Source: Acetobacteraceae bacterium (GTDB taxonomy: Bacteria > Pseudomonadota > Alphaproteobacteria > Acetobacterales > Acetobacteraceae). Taken from it: 64,000 nucleotides of DNA. The DNA is taken from the NCBI GenBank assembly GCA_947455205.1, contig CANGNF010000011.1, positions 53,004 through 117,003 on the forward strand, written 5' to 3'. Position 1 is the stretch's first letter. Every line of letters begins with the position of its first letter. Shown one piece after another: positions 9,703 to 18,825 of the stretch. Made by a program: the position numbers and the translations under genes. The notes under the pieces are model-generated. The model saw only the letters and a program-made list of their open reading frames with translations. It had not been told where the DNA came from and made no database searches.

Positions 9703-10941
9703 CGTGCGGTTGGCCCGCGCCAGCACCGCCTCGAACAGCACCTGGCAGCCCGCCGCCGCTTCCTCCGGCTCGATGCTCTCCGCCTCGTTGTGCGAAAGCC
9801 CGTCCTTGCACGGCGTGAAGATCATCGCGGTCGGGATGCTGCGGGAAACATACACCGCGTCATGCCCGGCGCCGCTGATGATCTTACGCGCGGGGTAGCC
9901 CAGCTTCGCCGCCGCCTGCTCCACCAGCGCGACGCAGCTCTCGTCGAAGGGCTGGTGCGGAATGCGGAACAGCTCCGTCAGCTTCAGCTCGATGCCGCAG
10001 TCGCGGGCGATGAAGCCGGCCTCGCGCGGGAACTGCGCGGCCAGCTTCTCGATCTCGGCGGTCTCGGGGTGGCGGAACTCCACGCTGAAGCGGACCTCGC
10101 CCGGCACCACGTTGCGGCTGTTGGGGATCACCTGCATGTAGCCGACGGTGCCGCGGCCATCATCGCCGCGGGCGCGCATCATGCGATCCACCAGGTCCAC
10201 GATCCGGCTGGCGCAGACCAGCGCGTCCTTGCGGGTGCTGGGTGGCGTGGTGCCGGCATGCGCGTCCTGGCCAATGCAGACCGCGTCGAACCAGACCTGC
10301 GCCTGGGCGCCGGTGACGATGCCGATCTGCTTCTGCTCGCGCTCCAGGATCGGCCCCTGCTCGATATGCAGCTCGAAATAGGCATCCGCCGGGAAGGGCC
10401 GGGCCGGGATCTCGCCCTTGTAGCCGATGCTGTCCAGCGCCTCGCCCACGGTCACGCCGTCCGGGTCGGCCAGCTGGTAGGTCTGCTCCACCGGGTAGAC
10501 GCCGGCCCAGGCGCCGCTGCCCATCAGGCTGCGGCCGAAGCGGCTGCCTTCCTCGTCGGTCCAGTTGATGACCTCGATCGGCGCCTCGGTGACGATGTTC
10601 AGGTCGTTCAGGCTGCGCATGACCTCGAGCCCCGCGATCACGCCCAGCGCGCCGTCGAACTTGCCGCCGCTGGGCTGGCTGTCCAGGTGGCTGCCCATCA
10701 GCACCGGCAGGCGGTTGGGGTCGCGGCCCGCGCGGCGGGCGAACATGTTGCCCATGCTGTCCACCCGCACCGTCAGGCCCAACGCCTCGCACCAGGTCTT
10801 GAACCGGTCGCGGCCGCGGCGGTCCACGTCGGTCAGGGTCAGGCGCTTGACGCCGCCCTTCGGCGTGGCGCCGATCTCCGCCATGGCCATCAGCGTTTCC
10901 CAGAGACGCTTGGGGTCGATGCGCTGGTTGGTGCCGCTCAT
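9697..10941 (-). CDS. M20 family N-carbamoyl-L-amino-acid hydrolase / allantoate amidohydrolase-like
   Basis: Members of this family cleave N-carbamoyl amino acids or ureidoglycolate-type compounds, releasing CO2 and ammonia. The 414-residue product has the metal motif SHLDSQPSGGKFDG, the catalytic WTDEEGSRF, and the dimerisation-domain ELHIEQGP segment that separates this family from ordinary M20 peptidases. GAGHDA near the C-terminus completes the metal site. The ATG at 10941 is the first one preserving the conserved N-terminus. No hydantoinase is adjacent. Confidence 0.87.
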   Translation of the reverse strand: MSGTNQRIDPKRLWETLMAMAEIGATPKGGVKRLTLTDVDRRGRDRFKTWCEALGLTVRVDSMGNMFARRAGRDPNRLPVLMGSHLDSQPSGGKFDGALGVIAGLEVMRSLNDLNIVTEAPIEVINWTDEEGSRFGRSLMGSGAWAGVYPVEQTYQLADPDGVTVGEALDSIGYKGEIPARPFPADAYFELHIEQGPILEREQKQIGIVTGAQAQVWFDAVCIGQDAHAGTTPPSTRKDALVCASRIVDLVDRMMRARGDDGRGTVGYMQVIPNSRNVVPGEVRFSVEFRHPETAEIEKLAAQFPREAGFIARDCGIELKLTELFRIPHQPFDESCVALVEQAAAKLGYPARKIISGAGHDAVYVSRSIPTAMIFTPCKDGLSHNEAESIEPEEAAAGCQVLFEAVLARANRTL

Positions 10942-11041
10942 GTCCGTGCCATCGGGTCTGGGGTGGGTGGTGCAGCCGGACCGATTACGCGCGGCGCCCA
11001 GCGCTGTCCAGCATCGCGGCGTCCGGCATGCGCCGCCAGCC

Positions 11042-11808
11042 TCAGCCGGCCACCAGGAATCCCGCCTGCTCGAACCGCGCCCGGCCTTCCGGCCCGCGCA
11101 GCCAGCGCAGCAGCGCGGTGGCGCCGGCGCGGTCCGCGGCGCGGGCGGGCAGGGCGGCGCTGTAGGGGTGACCAGGTTCACCGCCGCCGGCAGCGGCCCG
11201 GCCAGCCGCACCCCGGGCACTGCCAGGATCTCGCTGATCTGCGTCATCACCAGCGTGGCTCGCCCCGCCGCCACCGCCTTGGCCGCCTCCAGCCCCTGGG
11301 TGAACACCAGGCTGCGCGGCGCCATCTGCGGGCCGATGCCCATGCCCTCCAGCATCCGCAGCAGGTGGATGCCGGTGGTGGCCCCGCTGGCGGGGTCGGA
11401 ATAGGTGATCATCGGCGCGGCCAGCAGCGCGGCGCGCAGCGCCTCCGGCGTGCCGATATCGGGTACCGCCGCGCCCTCCTTCACCCCCAGGCCGATCCGC
11501 ATGCGGCCCAGCTCCACGATGCTCGCGCCTTCCACCAGCCCGGCCCCGGCCATCACCGCCAGCTGGTTGGCGCTGTTGATGACCAGGTCGGCCGGCTCGC
11601 CGTCCCGCAGCCGGCGCGCCACGCCGCCGGCATTGCCGATGGTGATCAGCACCCGCTGGCCGGTGGCGGCGGTGAAGGCCTCGGCCAGGTCGTGCACCGC
11701 GTGTTCCACCGCGCCGGTGCCCAGCAGGCGCAAGGGCTCGGCGGCGCGGGCGGCCAGCGGCGCCAAGGCGGCGGCGGCCAGCAGGGAACGGCGGTTCATC
11801 GGCGGCAT
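11042..11808 (-). pseudogene. ModA-like substrate-binding protein, frameshifted
   Basis: The N-terminal part is a periplasmic type II binding protein: signal peptide after MNRRSLLAAAAL, then LRLLGTGAVEHAV, then ADLVINSANQ. It resembles molybdate/tungstate-type or ModA-like solute receptors. Frame is lost at a run of four G on the plus strand (11165-11168). Before it the protein reads AAVNLVTP; the expected continuation YSAALPARAADRAG runs in another frame to a TGA at 11042-11044. One extra base in the run restores an ORF of about 255 codons. No ABC permease or ATPase lies nearby. It is either a recent pseudogene or a homopolymer sequencing error. Confidence 0.75.
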
Positions 11809-11834
11809 GGGCTGGCCCGGCGGTTGATGTCGGC

Positions 11835-12266
11835 TCAGTAGATCGGCCAAAGCCCCGGCGTGGCAAGCTCCAGCAGGTGGCCGTCGGGGTCGCGGAAGTA
11901 CAGGCTGGTGCTGCCGCGCGCCCAGCGGGTGCGGCCTTCCACCGCCACGCCCATCGCCGCCAGCCGCGCCTCCCAGCCCGGCAGGTCGGCGGCCGCCACC
12001 GCCAGCGCGCAATGCGCCGGCCCGGCGCCGTCATGCGGCGGAATGGTGCCGCCGGGCAGGTGCACCGTCGCCGTGGTGCTGCCGCGCAGGAACAGCAGCA
12101 GCGCGCTGCGCCCGCCCACGGGGTAGGCGGTCAGGCGCTCGTCGCTGAACATCGGCGCCAGGCCCAGCACGTCCTCGTAGAAGGCGCGGGCGCGGGCCAT
12201 CTCCGCCACGTAGAGGCAGGTTTCCAGCACGCCGCCCAGCGGCGGAGGGGGTGGGGCTTCGGGCAT
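11835..12266 (-). CDS. VOC (glyoxalase/bleomycin-resistance fold) family protein
   Basis: The 143-residue single-module protein has the beta-alpha-beta-beta-beta repeats of the vicinal oxygen chelate fold. Typical marks are ETCLYVAEMARARAFYEDVLG at the start, HCALAV for the second module with its metal-ligand His, and YFRDPDGHLLEL ending in a ligand Glu. The ATG at 12266 gives a proline-rich leader. Activity (lyase, dioxygenase or binding protein) cannot be assigned. Confidence 0.82.
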   Translation of the reverse strand: MPEAPPPPPLGGVLETCLYVAEMARARAFYEDVLGLAPMFSDERLTAYPVGGRSALLLFLRGSTTATVHLPGGTIPPHDGAGPAHCALAVAAADLPGWEARLAAMGVAVEGRTRWARGSTSLYFRDPDGHLLELATPGLWPIY

Positions 12267-12397
12267 GGCCTGATGTTCCCTGCGGGCGGGGGTGGCAGGC
12301 AAGCCAAACCCGCCGCCGGCCTGCCGGTTCGTCACGCCCCCTGGTCGGCCGCCCGCGTCCTGGGCACACTGGCGGGGAACCGAAGGAGCCCCCCCCG

Positions 12398-13186
12398 ATG
12401 GCCCATGCCCTGGGTAACGCCGCCGCCCCCGCCCTGCTGCGCAACACCGCGCTGGACGCCGATGCCGTGCGCCAGGCCCGCGTGGACCTGGCCGCCTGCT
12501 TCCGCATGGCCGCGCGGATGGGCCTGCACGAGGGCATCTGCAACCACCTGTCCTTCGTGGTGCCCGGCCGGGACGACCTGTTCCTGGTCAACCCCTATGG
12601 CTGGGCGTTCTCGGAGATCACCGCCTCGCGCCTGCTGGTCTGCGACTTCGACGGCAATGTCATCGCCGGCGACGGCGTGCCGGAGGCGACCGCCTTCTAC
12701 ATCCACGCCCAGGTCCACAAGCACCAGCCGCGCGCCAAGGCGGCCTTCCACACCCACATGCCCAACGCCACCGCGCTGGCCATGCTGGAAGGTCCGCCGC
12801 TGGTCTGGGCCGGGCAGACCGCGCTGAAGTTCTACGGCCGCACCCTGGTGGACGAGGACTACAACGGCCTGGCGCTGGACAACGCGGAAGGCGAGCGCAT
12901 CGCCCGCGCGCTCGGCGATGCCGAGATCGTCTTCATGAAGAACCACGGCGTGATGGTGCTGGGCAACACGGTGGCCGAGGCCTGGGACGACCTGTACTAC
13001 CTGGAACGCGCCTGCGAGGTGCAGCGCCTGGCGATGCAGACCGGCCGCCCGCTGAAGCCGGTGCCGCCCGCCCTGGCCGCCGCCACCTACGCCCAGATGC
13101 GCGAGGGCGATCGCGAGAGCGCCCGGCTGCACCTGGAAAGCGTCAAGCGGATCCTGGCCAAGGACGAACCCGACTTCATGCACTGA
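12398..13186 (+). CDS. Class II aldolase/adducin family protein
   Basis: This 262-residue cytoplasmic protein has the class II aldolase fold. It shows the substrate-side GICNHLSF segment, the zinc-binding HTHMPNA motif and a third metal His in MKNHGVMVLG. Similar proteins are annotated as fuculose-phosphate aldolase-like or as decarboxylase/hydratase relatives. The ATG follows GAAGGAG and gives the conserved length. It is divergent from the VOC gene. Substrate is unknown. Confidence 0.83.
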   Translation: MAHALGNAAAPALLRNTALDADAVRQARVDLAACFRMAARMGLHEGICNHLSFVVPGRDDLFLVNPYGWAFSEITASRLLVCDFDGNVIAGDGVPEATAFYIHAQVHKHQPRAKAAFHTHMPNATALAMLEGPPLVWAGQTALKFYGRTLVDEDYNGLALDNAEGERIARALGDAEIVFMKNHGVMVLGNTVAEAWDDLYYLERACEVQRLAMQTGRPLKPVPPALAAATYAQMREGDRESARLHLESVKRILAKDEPDFMH

Positions 13187-13236
13187 AGCGGCCTGCACCG
13201 GGGAGGCATGCACCGGGGAGTATCGCGCCGCTTTGC

Positions 13237-13265
13237 TTGAACCGCAGGGGCCGCTGCATTATCAG
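13237..13265 (+). promoter_or_regulatory. Candidate sigma70 promoter for rfbCBD
   Basis: TTGAAC at 13237-13242 and TATCAG at 13260-13265 are separated by 17 nt. They lie 35 nt upstream of the rfbC GTG, in a locally less GC-rich stretch. Each hexamer matches the consensus at about four positions. Predicted only from spacing and resemblance. Confidence 0.35.
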
Positions 13266-13300
13266 CGCCAGCGGCCCTTGTCCCGGGCGGAGGAAGACTG

Positions 13301-13915
13301 GTGCACAATTCCGTCGGCACGCCGATAGACGCGGCCGCCCCGCCCCAGGCCAGCGGCAACTTCATGGCCTGGCGCTTCGCCATTCCCGGCCCGGTGCTGG
13401 TGCAGCCGAAGCGCTATGGCGACCATCGCGGCTTCGTGCTGGAGACCTACAGCAGCCGCGACTTCGCCGCGCTGGGCGTGGCCGACGACTTCGTGCAGGA
13501 CAACCACTCGCTTTCCGCCGCCGCCGGCACCGTGCGCGGCCTGCACTTCCAGCTGCCGCCGCACGCCCAGGCCAAGCTGGTGCGCGTGCTGCGCGGCCGC
13601 ATCCTGGACATTGCGGTGGATCTGCGCCGGTCCTCGCCGCATTACGGCCGCCATGTCGCGGCAGAACTCAGCGCCGAGAACGCGGTGCAGCTCTACGTGC
13701 CGCCAGGCTTCGCGCATGGCTTCTGCACGTTGGAGGCGGATACCGAGGTGGCCTACAAGTTAACTGATTTCTACGCGCCGGAATGCGACCGTGGCCTGGC
13801 CTGGGACGACCCCGCCCTGGCGCTGCCCTGGCCGGTGCGGCCCGCCGAGGCGCAGCTCTCGGACAAGGACCGCCGCCAGCCCCTGCTGGCCGACCTGCCC
13901 CCCTGCTTCGACTGA
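13301..13915 (+). CDS. rfbC: dTDP-4-dehydrorhamnose 3,5-epimerase
   Basis: RfbC (RmlC) epimerises dTDP-4-keto-6-deoxyglucose at C3 and C5. The cupin-fold protein shows FVQDNHS, the catalytic His in RGLHFQ and the DIAVDLR strand. The FAHGFCTLE segment also fits. The GTG start is chosen because GGAGGAAG lies just upstream; it adds about 20 residues ahead of the conserved core, giving 204 in all. It leads the rfbC-rfbB-rfbD operon. Confidence 0.93.
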   Translation: MHNSVGTPIDAAAPPQASGNFMAWRFAIPGPVLVQPKRYGDHRGFVLETYSSRDFAALGVADDFVQDNHSLSAAAGTVRGLHFQLPPHAQAKLVRVLRGRILDIAVDLRRSSPHYGRHVAAELSAENAVQLYVPPGFAHGFCTLEADTEVAYKLTDFYAPECDRGLAWDDPALALPWPVRPAEAQLSDKDRRQPLLADLPPCFD

Positions 13916-13932
13916 CCCTGAACGGCGGACCC

Positions 13933-14991
13933 ATGCGAATCCTCGTCACCGGCGGCGCCGGCTTCATCGGCTCCGCCCTTACCCGCCACCTGGTGCTGGA
14001 CAAGGGCGCCGAGGTGCTGGTGGTGGACAAGCTGACCTATGCCGGCGACCGCCGCAGCCTGGCGCCCTGCGAGGGCAAGCCGGGCTTCCGCTTCCTGCAG
14101 GCCGATATCTGCGACCAGGCCGCCATGCAGGCTGCCTTCACGGATTTCCAGCCGGAAGCCGTGATGCACCTAGCGGCGGAAAGCCATGTGGACCGCAGCA
14201 TCGCCGGCGCCGCGCCCTTCATCACCACCAACATCGTCGGCACCTTCACGCTGCTGGAAGTGGCGCGTGCCCATTGGGCGGCGCTGGCGGGCGCGGCGAA
14301 GGACGCCTTCCGCTTCCACCTGATCAGCACGGATGAGGTCTATGGCTCGCTCGGCGCCGAGGGGCTGTTCACGGAAGCCACGCCCTACGACCCGCGCAGC
14401 CCGTACAGCGCCAGCAAGGCGGCCAGCGACCACCTGGCCCGCGCCTGGCACCACACCTACGGGCTGCCGACGCTGGTCACCAACTGCTCCAACAACTACG
14501 GCCCCTACCACTTTCCGGAAAAGCTGATCCCGCTGGTCATCCTGAACGCGCTGGAGGGCAAGCCCCTGCCGGTCTACGGCACCGGCGCCAATGTGCGGGA
14601 CTGGCTGTACGTGGACGACCACGCCCGCGCCCTGGCGCTGGTGCTGGAACGCGGCCGGGTCGGCGAGACCTACAATGTGGGCGGCCGGAATGAGCGGCGG
14701 AACCTGCAGGTGGTGGAGACGATCTGCGACCACCTGGACCGGCTGCGCCCGGCGGCGCGCCCGCGGCGGGAGCTGATCACCTTCGTCGCCGACCGCCCGG
14801 GGCACGACGCGCGCTACGCGATCGACGCCACCCGGCTGGAGACCGAGCTCGGCTGGCGCGCCGAGGAAAGCTTCGAGACCGGCATCGCCCGCACGATCCA
14901 GTGGTACCTGGACAATGCGTGGTGGTGGCGGCCGCTGCGCGACAAGGTCTATGGCGGCGAACGCCTCGGCCTGCTCAAGCCGGCCGGCTGA
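13933..14991 (+). CDS. rfbB: dTDP-glucose 4,6-dehydratase
   Basis: RfbB (RmlB) makes dTDP-4-keto-6-deoxyglucose, the branch intermediate for rhamnose. The 352-residue extended SDR has the NAD motif GGAGFIGS, the [12 protein letters not shown] segment, the catalytic STDEVYG and YSASKAASD motifs, and [17 protein letters not shown], all diagnostic of the family. It lies 17 nt after rfbC and shares one base with the rfbD start. Confidence 0.96.
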   Translation: MRILVTGGAGFIGSALTRHLVLDKGAEVLVVDKLTYAGDRRSLAPCEGKPGFRFLQADICDQAAMQAAFTDFQPEAVMHLAAESHVDRSIAGAAPFITTNIVGTFTLLEVARAHWAALAGAAKDAFRFHLISTDEVYGSLGAEGLFTEATPYDPRSPYSASKAASDHLARAWHHTYGLPTLVTNCSNNYGPYHFPEKLIPLVILNALEGKPLPVYGTGANVRDWLYVDDHARALALVLERGRVGETYNVGGRNERRNLQVVETICDHLDRLRPAARPRRELITFVADRPGHDARYAIDATRLETELGWRAEESFETGIARTIQWYLDNAWWWRPLRDKVYGGERLGLLKPAG

Positions 14992-15872
14992 TGCGCGTCC
15001 TCGTCGTCGGCCGGCTGGGCCAGGTGGGCACGGAGCTGGCGCGCCGGCTGCCCGCCGCCGGGCATGAGAGCCTGTCGCTGGAGCCGCCGGAGCTGGACCT
15101 GCTGCAGCCGGCGACGGTGCGCGCCGCGCTGGACGCCTTCCGCCCGGACATCCTGGTCAACGCCGCCGCCTATACCGCCGTGGACAAGGCCGAGGACGAC
15201 AGCGCCCTGGCCCATGCCATCAACCACCACGGCACCGCGCTGCTGGGGCGGGAGACGGCGCGCCTCGGCGTGCCGCTGATCCATTTCTCCACCGACTACG
15301 TCTTCGCCGGCGACAAGCCCGCGCCCTATGTGGAGAGCGACCCGACCGGCCCGGTCGGCGTCTACGGCGCCTCCAAGCTGGCGGGCGACCTGGCGCTGGC
15401 CGCCGCCAACCCGCGCCATGTGGTGCTGCGGACCGCCTGGGTGTGCAGCGCGCATGGCGGCAACTTCGTCAAGACTATGCTGCGGCTGGGGCGGGAACGC
15501 CCGGAGCTGGGCGTGGTGGCGGACCAGCACGGTGCGCCCACCTTCGCCGACGACCTGGCCGATGCCGTGCTGGCGCTGCTGCCGCGCCTGGTGGCGGCGC
15601 CGGCCGGGGATGCCGGCTTCGGCACCTTCCACCTCACCGGCCAGCCCTTCACCACCTGGCACGGCTTTGCCGAGGCGATTTTTGCGGGTGCCGCCGCGCG
15701 GGGCCAGAAGCCGCCGCTGCTGCGCGCCATCGCCACCGCGGACTACCCCACCCGCGCCCGGCGCCCGGCGAACTCCCGGCTGGACTGCAGCCGCATCGCC
15801 GCGGTGCATGGCATCCACGCGGCGGATTGGCGCGCCTCCCTGGACCGCTGCCTGGGCGACCTGCTGGGCTGA
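14991..15872 (+). CDS. rfbD: dTDP-4-dehydrorhamnose reductase
   Basis: RfbD (RmlD) reduces the 4-keto sugar to dTDP-L-rhamnose. The 293-residue SDR shows the family's GRLGQVG cofactor loop, STDYVFAG, and YGASKLAG with catalytic Tyr and Lys. The TGATG junction couples it to rfbB. The fourth enzyme, glucose-1-phosphate thymidylyltransferase (rfbA), is absent from the cluster and must be elsewhere. No glycosyltransferase flanks it. Confidence 0.94.
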   Translation: MRVLVVGRLGQVGTELARRLPAAGHESLSLEPPELDLLQPATVRAALDAFRPDILVNAAAYTAVDKAEDDSALAHAINHHGTALLGRETARLGVPLIHFSTDYVFAGDKPAPYVESDPTGPVGVYGASKLAGDLALAAANPRHVVLRTAWVCSAHGGNFVKTMLRLGRERPELGVVADQHGAPTFADDLADAVLALLPRLVAAPAGDAGFGTFHLTGQPFTTWHGFAEAIFAGAAARGQKPPLLRAIATADYPTRARRPANSRLDCSRIAAVHGIHAADWRASLDRCLGDLLG

Positions 15873-15949
15873 CCCGGCGGCGGCCGTTGCCACCGCCGCA
15901 ATCTCCGCTAGCTTCCCGCGCAACAACCCGTCTCGGGGAGAGGAAATCC

Positions 15950-16915
15950 ATGCACGCTTCGACACGCCGCGCCCTGCTGGCGCTGCCGGCCCTGGCCCTG
16001 GCCACGCGTGGCGCCCAGGCCCAGGCCTGGCCGGCCCGCCAGGTGCGGCTGGTGGTGGGCTTCGCCTCCGGCGGCGCCAACGACATCATGGCCCGGCTGC
16101 TGGCGGCCAAGTTCGCGCCGCACTTCCCCGGCGCCACCTTCGTGGTGGAAAACCGCCCCGGCGCCGGCACGCTGCTGGCCGCCGACCATGTCGCCCGCGC
16201 CGCGCCGGATGGCTACACCATCCTCTACGCCTCGACCTCCACGCTGATCACCAGCTTGGTCAACCGCAATGCCGGCATCAACGTGCCGCGCGACTTCCTG
16301 CCCATCGCCATGGCGCAGAACTCGCCGCTGCTGCTGGTCTCCCGCCCCGACTTTCCGGCGAAGACGCTGGCCGAGGTGATCGCGCTGGCCAAGCAGCGGC
16401 CGCTGACCATTTCCCACCCCGGCGCCGGCGGCATCAACCACCTGTCGCTGGCGGTGTGGATGCGCCAGGCGGGCATCGAGCTGACCCTGGTGCCCTACAA
16501 CGGCAACCAGCCCTCCATCACCGCGCTGATGCGGGGCGACGTGGACCTGGCCAGCGATTCCCTCTTCGCCCCGCGCAGCCAGCTGGAAAGCGGCAGCCTG
16601 CGCGCCATCGCCATCACCAGCGCCCAGCGCATGGCGACGCACCCCGGCGTGCCGACCTTCGCCGAGACCCTGCCGGGCTACGAGGTGACCTTCTGGGGCG
16701 GGCTGCTGGCGCCCAAGGGCACGCCGGAGCCGATTTTGGAAACCCTGAGCCGCGCCACCGACGCGGTGCTGAAGGAGCCGGACGTGGCCGAGCGCGTCCG
16801 CAGCTTCGGCGCCGACCCCATCGGCGGCACGCGCGCCTTCTACGCCCAGGCCATCGAGCGCGACTGGCAGCGCTGGGGCGAGGTGGTGCGCGACCTGAAC
16901 CTGCGGCCGGACTGA
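15950..16915 (+). CDS. Bug (TctC) family tripartite tricarboxylate transporter receptor
   Basis: This 321-residue periplasmic receptor has an N-terminal signal peptide ending near AQAQA. It shows the Bug landmarks: VVGFASGGANDIMARLLA, VENRPGAGTLLAA, AAPDGYTILY and LVPYNG. It belongs to the family that captures carboxylates or related small molecules for TctAB permeases; none is nearby. A strong GGGGAGAGG ribosome site precedes the ATG. It stands alone between rfbD and the monooxygenase. Confidence 0.9.
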   Translation: MHASTRRALLALPALALATRGAQAQAWPARQVRLVVGFASGGANDIMARLLAAKFAPHFPGATFVVENRPGAGTLLAADHVARAAPDGYTILYASTSTLITSLVNRNAGINVPRDFLPIAMAQNSPLLLVSRPDFPAKTLAEVIALAKQRPLTISHPGAGGINHLSLAVWMRQAGIELTLVPYNGNQPSITALMRGDVDLASDSLFAPRSQLESGSLRAIAITSAQRMATHPGVPTFAETLPGYEVTFWGGLLAPKGTPEPILETLSRATDAVLKEPDVAERVRSFGADPIGGTRAFYAQAIERDWQRWGEVVRDLNLRPD

Positions 16916-17013
16916 CCTTCCTCGGCCTGGCCCGCCGCCGGTTTACGCCCCGCTGCCCCCGCGCCTAAGCTGGCCGCAAAGCCGGCCGCACCGGGCCGGG
17001 CACGAGGAACGGC

Positions 17014-18798
17014 ATGGACGACGACCAGGAATTGCAGGAACTGCGGACGGCGCTGGAGGTGCGGCGCAGCGCCGCCGGTTGGCTGGCCGGCTTCGAGGCG
17101 GCGCTGGCCGCCGGCGATGCCGCGGCGCTGTCCCGGCTGTTCCACCAGGACTCGCATTGGCGCGACGTGCTGGCCTTCACCTGGCACATCACCCCGGTGG
17201 CCGGGCGGGACGCCATCATCGCCGGGCTGCTGGCCCAGCAGCCGCGCGTCGCCGCCCGCAACTTCACGCTGCCGGCCGACCGCCGGCCGCCGCGCCGCGC
17301 CACGCGCCTGGGCGTCGAGAGCATCGAGGCGATTTACGAGTTCGACACCGCCACCGGCCGCGGCGCCGGCATCTTCCGCCTGTCGCCGGATGAGGCCGGC
17401 ACGCTGAAGGCCTGGCTGATCTCCACCACGCTGCAATCCATCAGCGGGCATGAGGAAAAGATCGGCGCCAACCGGCCCAGCGGCTCGGCCTATTCGCGCA
17501 ATTTCGGCGGCGAGAACTGGGCCGACATGCGCCGCCGCGCCAGCGCCTATGAGGACCACGACCCCGCGGTGATCGTGGTGGGTGGCGCGCAGTCCGGCCT
17601 GGCCATGGCGGCGCGGCTGAACCAGCTAGGCGTGGACACGCTGGTGGTGGAGAAGTGGCCGCGCATCGGCGACAGCTGGCGCCGGCGCTACCATTCCCTG
17701 GCGCTGCACAACTCCATCCACATCAACCACCTGCCCTACATGCCCTTCCCGCCGACCTGGCCGACCTACATCCCCAAGGACATGCTGGGGAACTGGTTCG
17801 AGTTCTATGCCGACGCGATGGAGATCAACTGCTGGACCGACACCGAATTCGCCCATGCCGAGTGGGATGAGGCGGCCGGCACCTGGGTGGCCACGCTGAG
17901 GCGCGCCGACGGCACCGAGCGCGTCATGCGGCCGCGCCACATCGTCTGCGCCAATGGCGTCAGCAGCTACCCGCTGCGGCCGGATGTCCCGGGGCTGGAC
18001 GACTTCCAGGGCACGGTGATGCACTCGGAAGGCTTCGACAGCGGCGCCGGCTGGAGCGGCAAGCGCGCGCTGATCCTGGGCACCGGCAGCAGCGCCAACG
18101 ACATGGCGCAGGACCTGCACAGCCATGGCGTCCACACCACGCTGATCCAGCGCGGCTCCACCACCGTGGTCTCCATCAACCCCAGTGCCCGGCTGAACGA
18201 GGCGGTGTGGCTGGAGCCGGGCAGCCTGGAGGATGCCGACCTGGTGGTCTCCTCCTCGCCGCCGCCGCTGACGCTGCGCAACTACCGCGCGGTGGCCAAG
18301 CGCATGCTGGCGCTGGACCACGACCTGATCGAGGGGCTGAAGCGCATCGGCTTCAAGCACGACATGGGCGAGGACGAGACCGGCCACCAGATGAAGTACT
18401 ACCGCCGTGGCGGTGGCTACAACCTGGATGCCGGCAGCTCCGAGCTGATGATCAAGGGCGAGATCGGCCTGCTGCAGTACGACCGCATCGAGCGCTTCGT
18501 CGCCCAGGGCGCGCTGCTGAAGGATGGCAGCGTGGTACCGGCCGACCTGATCCTGCTGGCCACCGGCTACTACCCGCAGCAGGAGCTGGTGCGCCGCGCG
18601 ATGGGCGAGGCGATGGTCGAGAAGGTCGGCCCGGTCTGGGGCATCGGCCCGGATGGCGAGCTGAACAACATGTACAAGCGCACGCCGCAGCAGGGGCTGT
18701 GGTTCATCGCCGGCGGCCTGGCGCAGTGCCGCATCAACTCCCGCTACCTGGCGCTGCAGATCAAGGCGATGGAACTCGGCCTGCTCGGGCCGCGGTAG
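17014..18798 (+). CDS. Flavin-dependent monooxygenase with N-terminal SnoaL-like domain
   Basis: The 594-residue protein is a two-part fusion. Residues 1-150 look like an NTF2/SnoaL alpha-beta cone, the class of domain used for small polar ketones or polyketides. Residues 185-590 form a class B flavoprotein monooxygenase: FAD loop VVGGAQSG, the fingerprint FQGTVMHSEGF, a second Rossmann motif LGTGSSAND for NADPH, and ILLATGYYP. The FAD loop is a variant of GxGxxG. It probably oxygenates a ketone or heteroatom substrate, which is unknown. It is convergent with the ABC exporter. Confidence 0.85.
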   Translation: MDDDQELQELRTALEVRRSAAGWLAGFEAALAAGDAAALSRLFHQDSHWRDVLAFTWHITPVAGRDAIIAGLLAQQPRVAARNFTLPADRRPPRRATRLGVESIEAIYEFDTATGRGAGIFRLSPDEAGTLKAWLISTTLQSISGHEEKIGANRPSGSAYSRNFGGENWADMRRRASAYEDHDPAVIVVGGAQSGLAMAARLNQLGVDTLVVEKWPRIGDSWRRRYHSLALHNSIHINHLPYMPFPPTWPTYIPKDMLGNWFEFYADAMEINCWTDTEFAHAEWDEAAGTWVATLRRADGTERVMRPRHIVCANGVSSYPLRPDVPGLDDFQGTVMHSEGFDSGAGWSGKRALILGTGSSANDMAQDLHSHGVHTTLIQRGSTTVVSINPSARLNEAVWLEPGSLEDADLVVSSSPPPLTLRNYRAVAKRMLALDHDLIEGLKRIGFKHDMGEDETGHQMKYYRRGGGYNLDAGSSELMIKGEIGLLQYDRIERFVAQGALLKDGSVVPADLILLATGYYPQQELVRRAMGEAMVEKVGPVWGIGPDGELNNMYKRTPQQGLWFIAGGLAQCRINSRYLALQIKAMELGLLGPR

Positions 18799-18825
18799 CC
18801 GCCGGGCACCAGCGGCCTTCGGCGG

